Shown: positions 1 through 6,277, numbered from the stretch's first letter. The stretch is 7,974 nt of DNA from an uncultured Lachnospiraceae bacterium (GCA_910577655.1 CAJTOW010000154.1:1-7974); one strand, 5' to 3'. Notes: generated by a model not told the origin, from the letters alone. Made by a program: numbers and translations.

Positions 1-25
1 GGACAACGCAGCGAGTGCGCAGTCC
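1..25. repeat. Small hairpin repeat, related copy at 6343-6367
   Basis: The arms GGAC/GTCC and CGCA/TGCG are separated by an A-A mismatch and an A-C mismatch, with a GCGAG loop. The 25-base unit matches 6343-6367 in length and layout. There the outer arms are GGTC/GACC, so one outer pair has switched from A-T to T-A while staying paired. It lies just before the first gene and may be the right end of a longer repeat that begins outside the window. No T-tract follows, so it is not a standard terminator. Confidence 0.55.
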
Positions 26-72
26 TACTTGGAGGATTCGCAACTTTCAAAGTAAGGAAGGAATCGGGAGAT

Positions 73-1089
73 ATGAACAAAGAGAAGAAATGGCTGTTGT
101 GGGGACTTTTGCTGCTGATGGGAGCGGTTCTTCTTACGGGATGCGGGAAGGAAAAAAAGGAGCTGGAGAAGACCTCTGTCCGCATCGGGGTAAGTCTGTA
201 CCGTGGGGATGATACCTTCATCAACAATATCCGCATGGAGATGGAAAATGCGGCCAAAGCCTATGAGCAGTCCGGCGGGATCAAGGTAAATCTGGACATC
301 CAGGACGCCAAAGGAAACCAGAACACCCAGAACAACCAGGTGGAGCGGTTCATCTCCCTGGGCTGCGATGTGCTGTGCATCAATCCGGTGGACAGGACGG
401 CCGCCTCCGCTATTATAGACAAGGCCATGGCAGCGCAGATCCCGGTAGTCTTTTTCAACCGGCAGCCGGTGGAGGAGGACATGGACCGGTGGGACCAGCT
501 GTACTATGTGGGAGCCGTGGCCAAGGAATCCGCCGTGCTTCAGGGGAATATCGTGGTGAACCAGTACCGGCAGGATCCTTCAAGCCTGGATACCAACGGG
601 GACGGCGTGGTCAGCTATGTGCTCCTGGAGGGAGAGAGCAGCCACCAGGATTCCCTGATCCGCACCGAATGGTCCATCCAGACCTTAAAGGACGGCGGTG
701 TTCCCATCGAGAAGATCACCGGAGGCATCGCCAACTGGGAGAGGAGTCAGGCCTCGGCCCTGATGGAGCAGTGGCTTTTGCAGTATCCGGATACTATTGA
801 GCTGGTGGTCTGCAACAATGACGATATGGCCCTGGGGGCCATCGATGCCCTGGACCGCACCGGTATCACCGGGATCAGTCTGGTGGGGATCGACGCTACC
901 GTGCCGGGGCAGGAGGCAGTCCGTTCAGGGAAGCTGATGGGGACCGTATCCGCTGACAAGGAGCGGTACGCACAGGCGATCTTCATGATCGCGGCGGCCA
1001 AGGCTCTGGGCCGGGAGATTCCCCGGGATATTCCCCTGGAGGACGGCAAATACTTCTGGTGCCCCCAGCAGATTCTTGTAAATAAATGA
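73..1089 (+). CDS. Galactose/glucose-binding lipoprotein of the MglB family (second, upstream binding protein)
   Basis: A 338-residue periplasmic-binding-protein-like sugar receptor (PBP I fold) that would be lipid-anchored on the outer face of the membrane. Residues 1-24 form a lipoprotein signal with lipobox LLTGC and anchoring Cys24. Compared with E. coli MglB as I recall it, ligand residues are kept at Asp47, Phe49, Asn104, His191, Asp193, Arg197, Trp222, Asn249 and Asp274. The position of Asn256 is Ala294 here. The EF-hand-like calcium loop is visible at 173-178 (DTNGDG), with Glu243 at the distal ligand position. The start at 73 follows purine-rich AAGGAAGGA. No promoter is visible in the 72 bases before it, so it may be the last gene of an upstream operon. 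Arginine codons are often CGG/CGC, unlike the CGT-rich mglB next door, suggesting lower expression. In related bacteria such extra binding proteins can sit beside sensor kinases; that role is inference. Confidence 0.9.
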   Translation: MNKEKKWLLWGLLLLMGAVLLTGCGKEKKELEKTSVRIGVSLYRGDDTFINNIRMEMENAAKAYEQSGGIKVNLDIQDAKGNQNTQNNQVERFISLGCDVLCINPVDRTAASAIIDKAMAAQIPVVFFNRQPVEEDMDRWDQLYYVGAVAKESAVLQGNIVVNQYRQDPSSLDTNGDGVVSYVLLEGESSHQDSLIRTEWSIQTLKDGGVPIEKITGGIANWERSQASALMEQWLLQYPDTIELVVCNNDDMALGAIDALDRTGITGISLVGIDATVPGQEAVRSGKLMGTVSADKERYAQAIFMIAAAKALGREIPRDIPLEDGKYFWCPQQILVNK

Positions 1090-1141
1090 CTTTAAATTTC
1101 AGATTTCAAAAAAAATTCATAATCAATCAAAGAAAATCTTA

Positions 1142-1170
1142 TGGAAAAATAGATAAAAACACGTTATAAT
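1142..1170 (+). promoter_or_regulatory. Sigma-A promoter of the mglBAC operon
   Basis: A perfect -10 hexamer TATAAT lies at 1165-1170. A -35 candidate TGGAAA (4 of 6 matches to TTGACA) lies at 1142-1147, with an optimal 17-bp spacer. Transcription would start near 1177, giving a leader of about 60 bases. Confidence 0.75.
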
Positions 1171-1179
1171 AAACGTGTT
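1158..1179. promoter_or_regulatory. Candidate operator overlapping the mglB -10 box
   Basis: A perfect inverted repeat has arms AACACGTT (1158-1165) and AACGTGTT (1172-1179) around the 6-bp spacer ATAATA. It covers the -10 box and the expected start of transcription, so a dimeric regulator bound here would block initiation. Because most of it lies upstream of the start site, it is more likely a DNA site than an RNA hairpin. I do not match it to a named regulator; it does not fit the CcpA cre consensus well. Confidence 0.55.
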
Positions 1180-1208
1180 GTCAGGTGAAAGTTACCAATA
1201 ACTGACAA
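1178..1208 (+). promoter_or_regulatory. Stem-loop at the 5' end of the mglB mRNA
   Basis: TTGTCAG (1178-1184) pairs perfectly with CTGACAA (1202-1208), with a 17-base loop. It would sit at or within a few bases of the predicted transcript 5' end and ends 12 bases before the ribosome site. Such 5' stem-loops commonly protect messages from decay. A regulatory role is inference. Confidence 0.45.
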
Positions 1209-1235
1209 GAATATCATAAAGGGAGGAACACGACA

Positions 1236-2384
1236 ATGAAATTGAGAAAATTAACCGCAATGGCAATGGCATCCTGTATGGTACTGTCTATGGCAGCATG
1301 TGGCGGAAGCCAGCCGGCTGCTACAACCGCAGCCCCTACAGAGGCAGCTACAACCGCAGCAGAGACCGAGGCAGAGACCGAGGCTGCCAAGGATGAAGCC
1401 AGTGAGGCTGCTACCGAAGCAGTGACAGATGCTGCCCAGGCAGCAGGCAAGGATCTGTCTGAGGTTAAGGTGGGTGTTTCCATCTATCAGTTCTCCGACA
1501 ACTTTATGACCCTGTACCGTCAGGAGCTGGAGCGTTATCTGGTTGAGGAGCTTGGCGTCAGCAAGGACAATATCTCCATCATGGACGGCAAGAACGACCA
1601 GGGCGAGCAGATGAACCAGATCCGTAACTTCATCACCCAGGGTGTGGATGTTATGATCATCAACCTGGTTCAGTCTTCTTCTGAGCCTACCGTTACCGAA
1701 GAGTGCCACGCGGCAGGTATCCCGGTTGTCTACATCAACCGTGAGCCGGAGGCAGAGAGAGAGCAGGCCTGGGTAGACGAGGGCATCAAGGCTACATATG
1801 TTGGCGCTGACGCAAGACAGTCCGGTACTTACCAGGGTGAGGAGATTGCCGAGCTGGAGAATCAGGGCGATGCTGACGGCGACGGTGTCGTACGTTACGC
1901 TATGATCATGGGCGATCCGGAGAACGTGGATGCACAGTACCGTACCGAGAAGTCCATCGAGGCTCTGACCGCAGCAGGTGTTGAGGTAGAGGAGCTGTTC
2001 AAGAACCGCGGCGACTGGGATCAGACAAAAGGTCAGGAGCTGACTGCCAACGCACTGTCCCAGCATGGCGCGAAGCTGGATGTAGTATTCTGCAACAACG
2101 ATGCTATGGCACTGGGTGCCCTGCAGGCCATCGAGGCAGCAGGCAGAAAGATCAACGAAGACATTTATCTGGTAGGCGTTGACGCTCTGGTTGAGGTTGT
2201 TGAGAACGTTATGAATGGCAAGATGACCGGTACCGTATTCAACGATCATTTCGGACAGTCCCACAAGGCAGCTGAGGTTGCAATGGCCTTCGTCAACGGC
2301 GAGGATGTTGATAACGTATATATGGTTGATTATGTGAAGGTTACCCCGGAGAACGCGGCTGAGATTCTTGACATGATCAAATAA
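1236..2384 (+). CDS. mglB: Galactose/glucose ABC transporter substrate-binding lipoprotein MglB
   Basis: A 382-residue extracellular sugar receptor feeding the MglA/MglC permease. The lipoprotein signal ends at lipobox SMAAC with Cys22. Residues about 25-70 are an Ala/Thr/Glu-rich low-complexity linker holding the domain off the membrane. The two-lobed binding domain runs from about 76 to the C-terminus. Residues equivalent to the E. coli MglB pocket are Asp88, Phe90, Asn143, Asp232, Arg236, Trp261, Asn288, Asp316 and Asn336. The pocket His is replaced by Asn230. A calcium loop with Asp212, Asp214 and Asp216 is present. GGGAGG at 1221-1226 lies 9 bases before the ATG. CGT, GGT and GTT codons are frequent, as in highly expressed genes. 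The gene has its own promoter, and stem-loops follow it, fitting the usual excess of binding protein over permease. Exact sugar preference (galactose, glucose or another hexose) cannot be fixed from sequence. Confidence 0.93.
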   Translation: MKLRKLTAMAMASCMVLSMAACGGSQPAATTAAPTEAATTAAETEAETEAAKDEASEAATEAVTDAAQAAGKDLSEVKVGVSIYQFSDNFMTLYRQELERYLVEELGVSKDNISIMDGKNDQGEQMNQIRNFITQGVDVMIINLVQSSSEPTVTEECHAAGIPVVYINREPEAEREQAWVDEGIKATYVGADARQSGTYQGEEIAELENQGDADGDGVVRYAMIMGDPENVDAQYRTEKSIEALTAAGVEVEELFKNRGDWDQTKGQELTANALSQHGAKLDVVFCNNDAMALGALQAIEAAGRKINEDIYLVGVDALVEVVENVMNGKMTGTVFNDHFGQSHKAAEVAMAFVNGEDVDNVYMVDYVKVTPENAAEILDMIK

Positions 2385-2434
2385 TCTGTCTGGCAGATCA
2401 GCAACTGCCGTCCTGCCCCTGGCCGGATGACAGA
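2385..2434 (+). promoter_or_regulatory. Stem-loop structure just after mglB
   Basis: TCTGTC (2385-2390), directly after the stop codon, can pair with GACAGA (2429-2434). Inside it GGCAG (2392-2396) pairs with CTGCC (2405-2409). No T-tract follows. It may act as a 3' stabiliser of the mglB portion of the mRNA; this is inferred. Confidence 0.35.
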
Positions 2435-2452
2435 ATAAGAAGCTATAAAGAT

Positions 2453-2485
2453 GTCGGGTGTGTCGGAGGTGGCACACCCGATTTT
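2453..2485 (+). terminator. Leaky terminator or processing hairpin between mglB and mglA
   Basis: CGGGTGTG (2455-2462) pairs perfectly with CACACCCG (2473-2480). The stem extends by a T-A and a G-T pair and is followed by only four T residues (2482-2485). The strong stem with a short T-run suits partial termination or a block to 3'-5' decay. Either would yield more mglB than mglAC transcript. It ends just before the mglA ribosome site and could also influence its access. Confidence 0.5.
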
Positions 2486-2490
2486 ATGAA

Positions 2491-2496
2491 AGGAGA
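2491..2496 (+). promoter_or_regulatory. Ribosome binding site that fixes the mglA start
   Basis: AGGAGA lies 7 bases before the ATG at 2504. An in-frame ATG at 2486 lies upstream of this site, and that start would have the ribosome site inside the coding region. The start at 2504 is therefore preferred. Confidence 0.8.
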
Positions 2497-2503
2497 GAAT
2501 GGG

Positions 2504-4018
2504 ATGGCAGAGTACAGATTGGAAATGCACGGCGTGTCCAAAAGCTTTCCTGGTGTTAAGGCTCTGGATAAGATTAATCTGAAGGTCCGCCCGGGCACCG
2601 TCCATGCACTTATGGGAGAGAATGGTGCAGGAAAGTCCACGCTGATGAAATGCCTTTTCGGCATTTACCACATGGACGAGGGAGAAGTGTATCTGGACGG
2701 CAATAAGGTAGAGATCCACAATCCTGACGACGCCCTGCACAAGGGTCTTGCCATGGTGCACCAGGAACTGCAGCCGATACCGGAGAGGACGGTAGCGGAG
2801 AATATGTATGCAGGACGTTACCCGACAAAGAAATTCGGACCGTTTCAGGTGGTGGACCACAAAACCATGTTTGAGGAGACGGCAAAATGGCTGGATGACG
2901 TGAAGATGCCGTACGATCCGAAGGCAAGGATGGGGACCATGTCCATCGCGCAGATGCAGTCTGTGGAGATTGCCAAAGCCGTTTCCCTCCAGGCCAATGT
3001 TGTGATTCTGGATGAGCCCACCTCCTCCCTGACGGACAACGAAGTGGAGGCCCTTTTCCGTATTATCCGGGAACTGAAATCAAGAGGCGTTTCACTGATC
3101 TATATCTCTCACAAGATGGCGGAGATCCGTGAGATCTGTGATGAGATCACCATTATGCGGGACGGTACCTATGTAGGATCCTGGAGCATGGATGATATTT
3201 CAGATGAAGAAATTGTAAAACAGATGGTCGGACGTGAGCTGACCAATATCTATCCTCCCAAGAACGATGCCAGCCTGGGCGAGGTTCTTCTGGAGGTTAA
3301 GGGCTACAGCAGTATCCATGAGCGTTCTTTCCAGAACTGCTCCTTCCAGCTGCGTAGAGGCGAGATCCTTGGCTTTGGCGGCCTGGTAGGCGCGCAGAGG
3401 ACCGAACTGATGGAAGCAATCTTTGGTATGCGTCATGTAAGGAGCGGTGAGGTGTATATCAAAGGCCAGAAGATGAATATTAAGCGTCCCCAGGATGCCA
3501 TCCGGGGCGGGATCGGGATGATCACCGAGGACCGCCGCGGCACCGGAATCTTAGGATGCCTTTCTATAGCAGATAATGTATCTATTTCTTCCCTGGACCA
3601 GTATCTGGAGATGGGGATCAAGCTCAATAAGGGCAAGATCGAGAATCTGGTCAAGGAGAATGTTGCAAAGCTGTCGATCAAGACACCAGACAGCAAGACC
3701 CTGATCCAGTCGCTTTCCGGCGGTAACCAGCAGAAGGTTCTGATCTCCCGGTGGCTGGCCAACAACCCGGACATCCTGATCATGGATGAGCCGACCCGTG
3801 GAATCGACGTGGGCGCGAAATATGAGATTTACCAGATCATGATCGATCTGGCCAAACAGGGCAAGGGGATCATCATGATCTCTTCGGAGATGCCGGAGCT
3901 GATCGGCGTATCCAACCGGATCCTGGTCATGTGTGACGGCCGGATCACCGGCGAGGTCCAGGGTGAAGAGGCAACCCAGGAGCGGATCATGAGCTTTGCA
4001 ACCCAGTTCGAAAAGTAG
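2504..4018 (+). CDS. mglA: Galactose/methyl-galactoside import ATP-binding protein MglA
   Basis: A 504-residue tandem ATPase that powers sugar import with MglB and MglC on the inner face of the membrane. In the first half: Walker A GENGAGKST (38-46), Q-loop in VHQELQP (85-91), degenerate signature MSIAQ (146-150), Walker B VVILDEP (166-172) and switch His203. In the second half: degenerate Walker A GLVGAQRTE (293-301) lacking the usual Lys, canonical signature LSGGNQQ (404-410) and Walker B ILIMDEP (424-430); the switch His is replaced (SSEMPEL). This asymmetry is normal for CUT2 sugar ATPases. The RYPTK stretch at 105-109 and the TRGIDVGAK region at 431-439 closely match E. coli MglA. The start at 2504 is chosen over 2486 from ribosome-site placement. 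The stop overlaps the AGGAGGG ribosome site of mglC, so the two are cotranscribed and probably translationally coupled. Confidence 0.95.
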   Translation: MAEYRLEMHGVSKSFPGVKALDKINLKVRPGTVHALMGENGAGKSTLMKCLFGIYHMDEGEVYLDGNKVEIHNPDDALHKGLAMVHQELQPIPERTVAENMYAGRYPTKKFGPFQVVDHKTMFEETAKWLDDVKMPYDPKARMGTMSIAQMQSVEIAKAVSLQANVVILDEPTSSLTDNEVEALFRIIRELKSRGVSLIYISHKMAEIREICDEITIMRDGTYVGSWSMDDISDEEIVKQMVGRELTNIYPPKNDASLGEVLLEVKGYSSIHERSFQNCSFQLRRGEILGFGGLVGAQRTELMEAIFGMRHVRSGEVYIKGQKMNIKRPQDAIRGGIGMITEDRRGTGILGCLSIADNVSISSLDQYLEMGIKLNKGKIENLVKENVAKLSIKTPDSKTLIQSLSGGNQQKVLISRWLANNPDILIMDEPTRGIDVGAKYEIYQIMIDLAKQGKGIIMISSEMPELIGVSNRILVMCDGRITGEVQGEEATQERIMSFATQFEK

Positions 4019-4030
4019 GAGGGAAAGAGA

Positions 4031-5026
4031 ATGGATAAGAAATCACTGAGTGTAAAAGATATTCTGATCAATAATGGTATTATCATACTGATTCTCCTCA
4101 TGGTTCTCTTTGTAGGGGTGACCAAGGACAACTTTTTCAGTCTGAGCAACTTTAACAATGTGTCCATCAACGTGGCGTGCCGTTTCATCATCGCAGTGGG
4201 CGTATCCGGCTGTCTGATCACCAAGGGTACAGACCTTTCCGCAGGACGTCAGGTGGGTCTTGCAGCCTGCCTTGCAGGTACCCTGCTTCAGAAGGCAGAT
4301 TACAGCGGACGCTTTGAGCTGACCAAGAACATTCCGGAGATGAATGTGTGGCTTATCCTGATTGTCTGTATACTGGCCTGCTGTATCTTCGGCCTGATCA
4401 ACGGTATTGTAGTGGCATATTTGAATGTTCCGCCATTTATCGGAACCCTGGGTATGCAGCTGATTGTCTACGGCATTAACCTGGTGTACACCAAGGCTGT
4501 TCCCATCGGCGGCTACCGGCAGGACTACACCACAATCGCCAATGGTAAGCTGTTCGGTATCTTTCCGTACCTGTTCATTATCGCCATCATCATCGGCGCG
4601 ATTATGTGGTTTGTCTACAACTACACCCGCCATGGAAAATTCATGTATGCCATCGGCGGCAATGAATCAGCCGCAGAGGTAGCTGGTGTCAATGTTAAGA
4701 AGACCAAGATTATGATCTACATGACCGCGGCTGCTCTGTATGCCATCGCCGGTTTCCTTCTGGGGGCCAAATCCGGCGGTGCCAATGTCAACACCGGTAA
4801 TGGCTATGAGCTGGAAGCCATCGCTGCCTGTACCATCGGCGGTGTATCTGTAAACGGTGGTATCGGACGCGTGTCCGGTATTGTCATCGGTGTCCTGGTA
4901 TTCGAGATGCTCAAAACCTGCCTGCAGTTCCTTGGCATTGACCCCAACTACCAGTTCATTGCACAGGGTATTGTTATCGTAGTGGCTATCGCCCTGGATA
5001 TCCGTAAGTATATTGCGAAAAAGTAA
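4031..5026 (+). CDS. mglC: Galactose/methyl-galactoside ABC transporter permease MglC
   Basis: A 331-residue integral membrane permease of the BPD_transp_2 (RbsC/AraH/MglC) family, probably acting as a dimer that forms the sugar channel. Hydrophobic spans are visible at about 14-31, 46-63, 71-86, 106-131, 139-155, 175-196, 227-246, 262-298 (two) and 309-323. The cytoplasmic coupling loop with AIGGNESAAEVAGVNV (207-222) should contact MglA. TKGTDLSAGR (64-73) matches the conserved family loop. The stretch after it (LLQKADY, 85-91, then the hydrophilic part before span 4) resembles the insertion seen in E. coli MglC rather than RbsC. This supports the mgl assignment over ribose or xylose permeases. 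AGGAGGG at 4017-4023 overlaps the mglA stop, with 7 bases to the ATG. No terminator is seen directly after the gene. Confidence 0.94.
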   Translation: MDKKSLSVKDILINNGIIILILLMVLFVGVTKDNFFSLSNFNNVSINVACRFIIAVGVSGCLITKGTDLSAGRQVGLAACLAGTLLQKADYSGRFELTKNIPEMNVWLILIVCILACCIFGLINGIVVAYLNVPPFIGTLGMQLIVYGINLVYTKAVPIGGYRQDYTTIANGKLFGIFPYLFIIAIIIGAIMWFVYNYTRHGKFMYAIGGNESAAEVAGVNVKKTKIMIYMTAAALYAIAGFLLGAKSGGANVNTGNGYELEAIAACTIGGVSVNGGIGRVSGIVIGVLVFEMLKTCLQFLGIDPNYQFIAQGIVIVVAIALDIRKYIAKK

Positions 5027-5034
5027 GAAAATGC

Positions 5035-5074
5035 TGTCTGCCAGCGGAGTATCCAAGGATCATAAGGGCAGGCA
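5035..5074 (+). other. Weak stem-loop after mglC
   Basis: TGTCTGCC (5035-5042) can pair with GGCAGGCA (5067-5074) through 8 pairs, one a G-T wobble, across a 24-base loop. No T-tract follows, so transcription probably continues into the next small gene. Confidence 0.25.
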
Positions 5075-5092
5075 CCGGAAAGGCGGGAGTGT

Positions 5093-5383
5093 ATGGACAG
5101 GGAACATCAGAAGGATATAGTTCCGGAGCAGGATTCCGGGTCAGTCTCTGACCCGGAAGAAAAGCAGGAGCCTCCTCAAAAGACTCTGGAGGAACTGGAG
5201 CTGGAAAACCAGCGTCTCAGGGAGGAGCATGAGCTTCTTTTAAAAGAATACAAGGCCAGTCTTCCCTTAAAAGAGCGGATGTATGACCGGGTACCCCTGA
5301 CTGTGCGGCAGCTGGATGTGATCATCGGCCTTCTGCTGACAGCCCTGGTGGCTGTGATTGTCCTGGGACTTGTAGACCGCTGA
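5093..5383 (+). CDS. Small single-span membrane protein with coiled coil, function unknown
   Basis: A 96-residue protein that I cannot assign to a named family. Residues 1-30 are acidic and probably disordered. Residues about 31-57 form a strongly charged heptad-like helix (LEELELENQRL) that looks like a short coiled coil. Residues 58-74 are basic-rich. A single hydrophobic span lies at about 75-93, ending in a three-residue tail. Positive charges before the span predict a cytoplasmic N-terminus, that is, a tail-anchored topology. GGCGGGAG lies just before the ATG, with imperfect spacing. It starts 66 bases after mglC in the same direction with no terminator between, so it may ride on the mgl transcript. 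Whether it interacts with the transporter is unknown. The clean domain layout and compatible ribosome site argue that it is a real gene. Confidence 0.75.
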   Translation: MDREHQKDIVPEQDSGSVSDPEEKQEPPQKTLEELELENQRLREEHELLLKEYKASLPLKERMYDRVPLTVRQLDVIIGLLLTALVAVIVLGLVDR

Positions 5384-5394
5384 ATACCAGAAGT

Positions 5395-5497
5395 ATGGGG
5401 CTGTCGGAAAATGGCTGCTGCACACAATGTATTCTGGTGATATTTCAAAAATCACCTGATATACCGTGGATAAGAAGCCATTTCCCGACAGCCCCAT
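5395..5497. repeat. 103-bp near-palindromic intergenic element
   Basis: The element aligns to its own reverse complement over its full length. The outer 22 bases (5395-5416) pair with 5476-5497 with a single mismatch. Inside, GTAT pairs with ATAC after a one-base offset, and GGTGAT pairs with ATCACC around a short central loop. It lies exactly between two convergent genes, 11 bp from each. No T-run flanks it on either side, so a plain bidirectional terminator is not proven. The shape resembles a MITE-like or palindromic interspersed repeat. Both strands can be read as similar short peptides (each begins MGLS and later contains SHFPTAP), an effect of the symmetry. Confidence 0.8.
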
Positions 5498-5508
5498 GTC
5501 TTGTCGCC

Positions 5509-5997
5509 TCAGGCAGGTGCAGTTCCTGCTGGCGAAAAGTCCGCCGGCATCAGTCCCTGGCTGAGCCGGCTGTTCTGATATTCTCCGCTGAAGGTTACGT
5601 CCCGTCCAAACCATGCCGGTGGGGTGAAAGCCATTGCCTCCTTTTCCGTGGAGAATTCCACCTCCGCCAGGGCCAGCCCTTCATAAATTCCCTGGAAGAT
5701 ATCCAGCTCAATGGTAAGCCTGGTTCCTTCTATAGGAATCCGGTACCTGGTCTTGGAAAGGACGATTCCGTCCGCCTTGGGAAGCAGATGCTCATAAGCC
5801 TCCTTTGTAAGGGGCAGATTATACTCCTCCCGTGCCAGAACCCCTTTGGACTTGTAAGTCAGATAATATTCCTCCCCATCCTGCCGGATCCGCACCACCG
5901 GATCCGTACACAGATAGGCCTGCTCAATCTGCCGTCCGGGAAACTCCTCATACCTTTCAGGCAATTCTTTCACCAGATATTTTCTTTCAATTTCCAT
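5509..5997 (-). CDS. CYTH domain protein (triphosphate tunnel metalloenzyme-like)
   Basis: A 162-residue cytoplasmic protein of the CYTH family, whose members hydrolyse inorganic triphosphate or other triphosphorylated compounds with a divalent metal. The ExExK signature is at the extreme N-terminus (Glu2, Glu4, Lys6). Further charged tunnel residues appear as RIR (36-38), KSK (49-51), K82/R84/R86, Glu97/Asp99 and Glu112/Glu114. They fall on alternating positions of predicted beta strands, as expected for an eight-strand tunnel. The motif near 140-145 (YQNSRL) is typical of the C-terminal helix; the last 15 or so residues are probably a loose tail. The start at 5997 is chosen because GGAAGGAG lies 8 bases upstream and the signature follows at once; an in-frame ATG at 6075 would add 26 unlikely residues. 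It converges on the small membrane gene across the palindrome. The natural substrate cannot be told from sequence. Confidence 0.9.
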   Translation of the reverse strand: MEIERKYLVKELPERYEEFPGRQIEQAYLCTDPVVRIRQDGEEYYLTYKSKGVLAREEYNLPLTKEAYEHLLPKADGIVLSKTRYRIPIEGTRLTIELDIFQGIYEGLALAEVEFSTEKEAMAFTPPAWFGRDVTFSGEYQNSRLSQGLMPADFSPAGTAPA

Positions 5998-6024
5998 AGT
6001 ATAAACTCCTTCCCACATGGATAT

Positions 6025-6055
6025 ACTTGCAGCTATGTCAGTATTTTCTGCAAGT
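6025..6055. promoter_or_regulatory. Inverted repeat in the CYTH gene leader
   Basis: ACTTGCAG (6025-6032) and CTGCAAGT (6048-6055) form a perfect 8-bp inverted repeat with a 15-bp spacer. It lies between the likely -10 box and the ribosome site of the minus-strand CYTH gene. It could be an operator or a leader hairpin. Confidence 0.35.
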
Positions 6056-6058
6056 TTC

Positions 6059-6064
6059 AGTATA
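6059..6064 (-). promoter_or_regulatory. Possible -10 box for the CYTH gene
   Basis: On the minus strand this reads TATACT, 5 of 6 matches to TATAAT, about 60 bases before the start codon. A convincing -35 hexamer is lacking at 16-18 bp spacing, where a T-run stands instead, so the call is tentative. Confidence 0.35.
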
Positions 6065-6080
6065 CACCAGGACAAAACAG

Positions 6081-6114
6081 AAAAAAAGACCCTGCATCCT
6101 TAAGCTTTGGGGTC
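6081..6114 (-). terminator. Intrinsic-terminator-like hairpin, minus strand
   Basis: Read on the minus strand, GACCC (6114 to 6110) pairs with GGGTC (6092 to 6088) and is followed directly by seven T residues (6087 to 6081). The stem is short and the loop is 17 bases. No minus-strand gene precedes it in the 400 bp upstream, so it would stop only transcripts arising in the repeat region or beyond. Confidence 0.4.
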
Positions 6115-6126
6115 ACGCCGCCAGAA

Positions 6127-6277
6127 GGTTACTGCTTATGGGGGTATCTTCTTGTCCGGCTGCGCCAGACAAGAAGCATCGGGCGTATGCCTGATGTGGA
6201 AAACCGGACAAAAACAGTTTTACAAGCAAGTTTGACGTCTGCTTCTGTCCAGTTTTCCCCGCACCTTGAACTGTTAC
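6127..6277. repeat. Structured interspersed repeat, copy A (151 bp)
   Basis: It matches 7820-7970 in the same orientation along its whole length, with scattered substitutions and about equal length. It contains three successive hairpins. CTTCTTGTC (6148-6156) pairs with GACAAGAAG (6168-6176). CATCGGGC (6177-6184) pairs with GCCTGATG (6189-6196). GGAAAACCGGAC (6198-6209) pairs with GTCCAGTTTTCC (6247-6258) with one mismatch. Short open frames inside it are low-quality and are treated as artefacts. Confidence 0.85.

Larger units (their letters stand above)
1090..1235 (+). other. Intergenic control region before mglB
   Basis: This AT-rich 146-bp gap has no gene. It carries a sigma-A type promoter, an inverted repeat over the -10 box, a 5'-leader hairpin and the mglB ribosome site. 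No intrinsic terminator is visible for the preceding gene, so some read-through into the mgl operon is possible. Confidence 0.7.

Noticed and set aside
375..800. Overlapping plus-strand frame inside the first binding-protein gene
   Set aside because: It is an out-of-frame shadow rich in Gly, Arg and Pro, with no ribosome site, inside a gene with clear motifs.
1141..1200. CcpA cre site near the mglB promoter
   Set aside because: No stretch fits the cre consensus well; the perfect inverted repeat has different half-sites.
1251..2477. Long antisense open frame (408 codons) opposite mglB
   Set aside because: It mirrors a strongly expressed, codon-biased gene with clear family identity. Its product is Leu/Cys/His-rich with no recognisable domain, and it lacks a convincing ribosome site.
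2840..4000. Degenerate ATPase motifs in mglA read as a sign of a decayed gene
   Set aside because: A weak first signature and a Lys-less second Walker A are usual features of CUT2 sugar ATPases, and the reading frame is intact.
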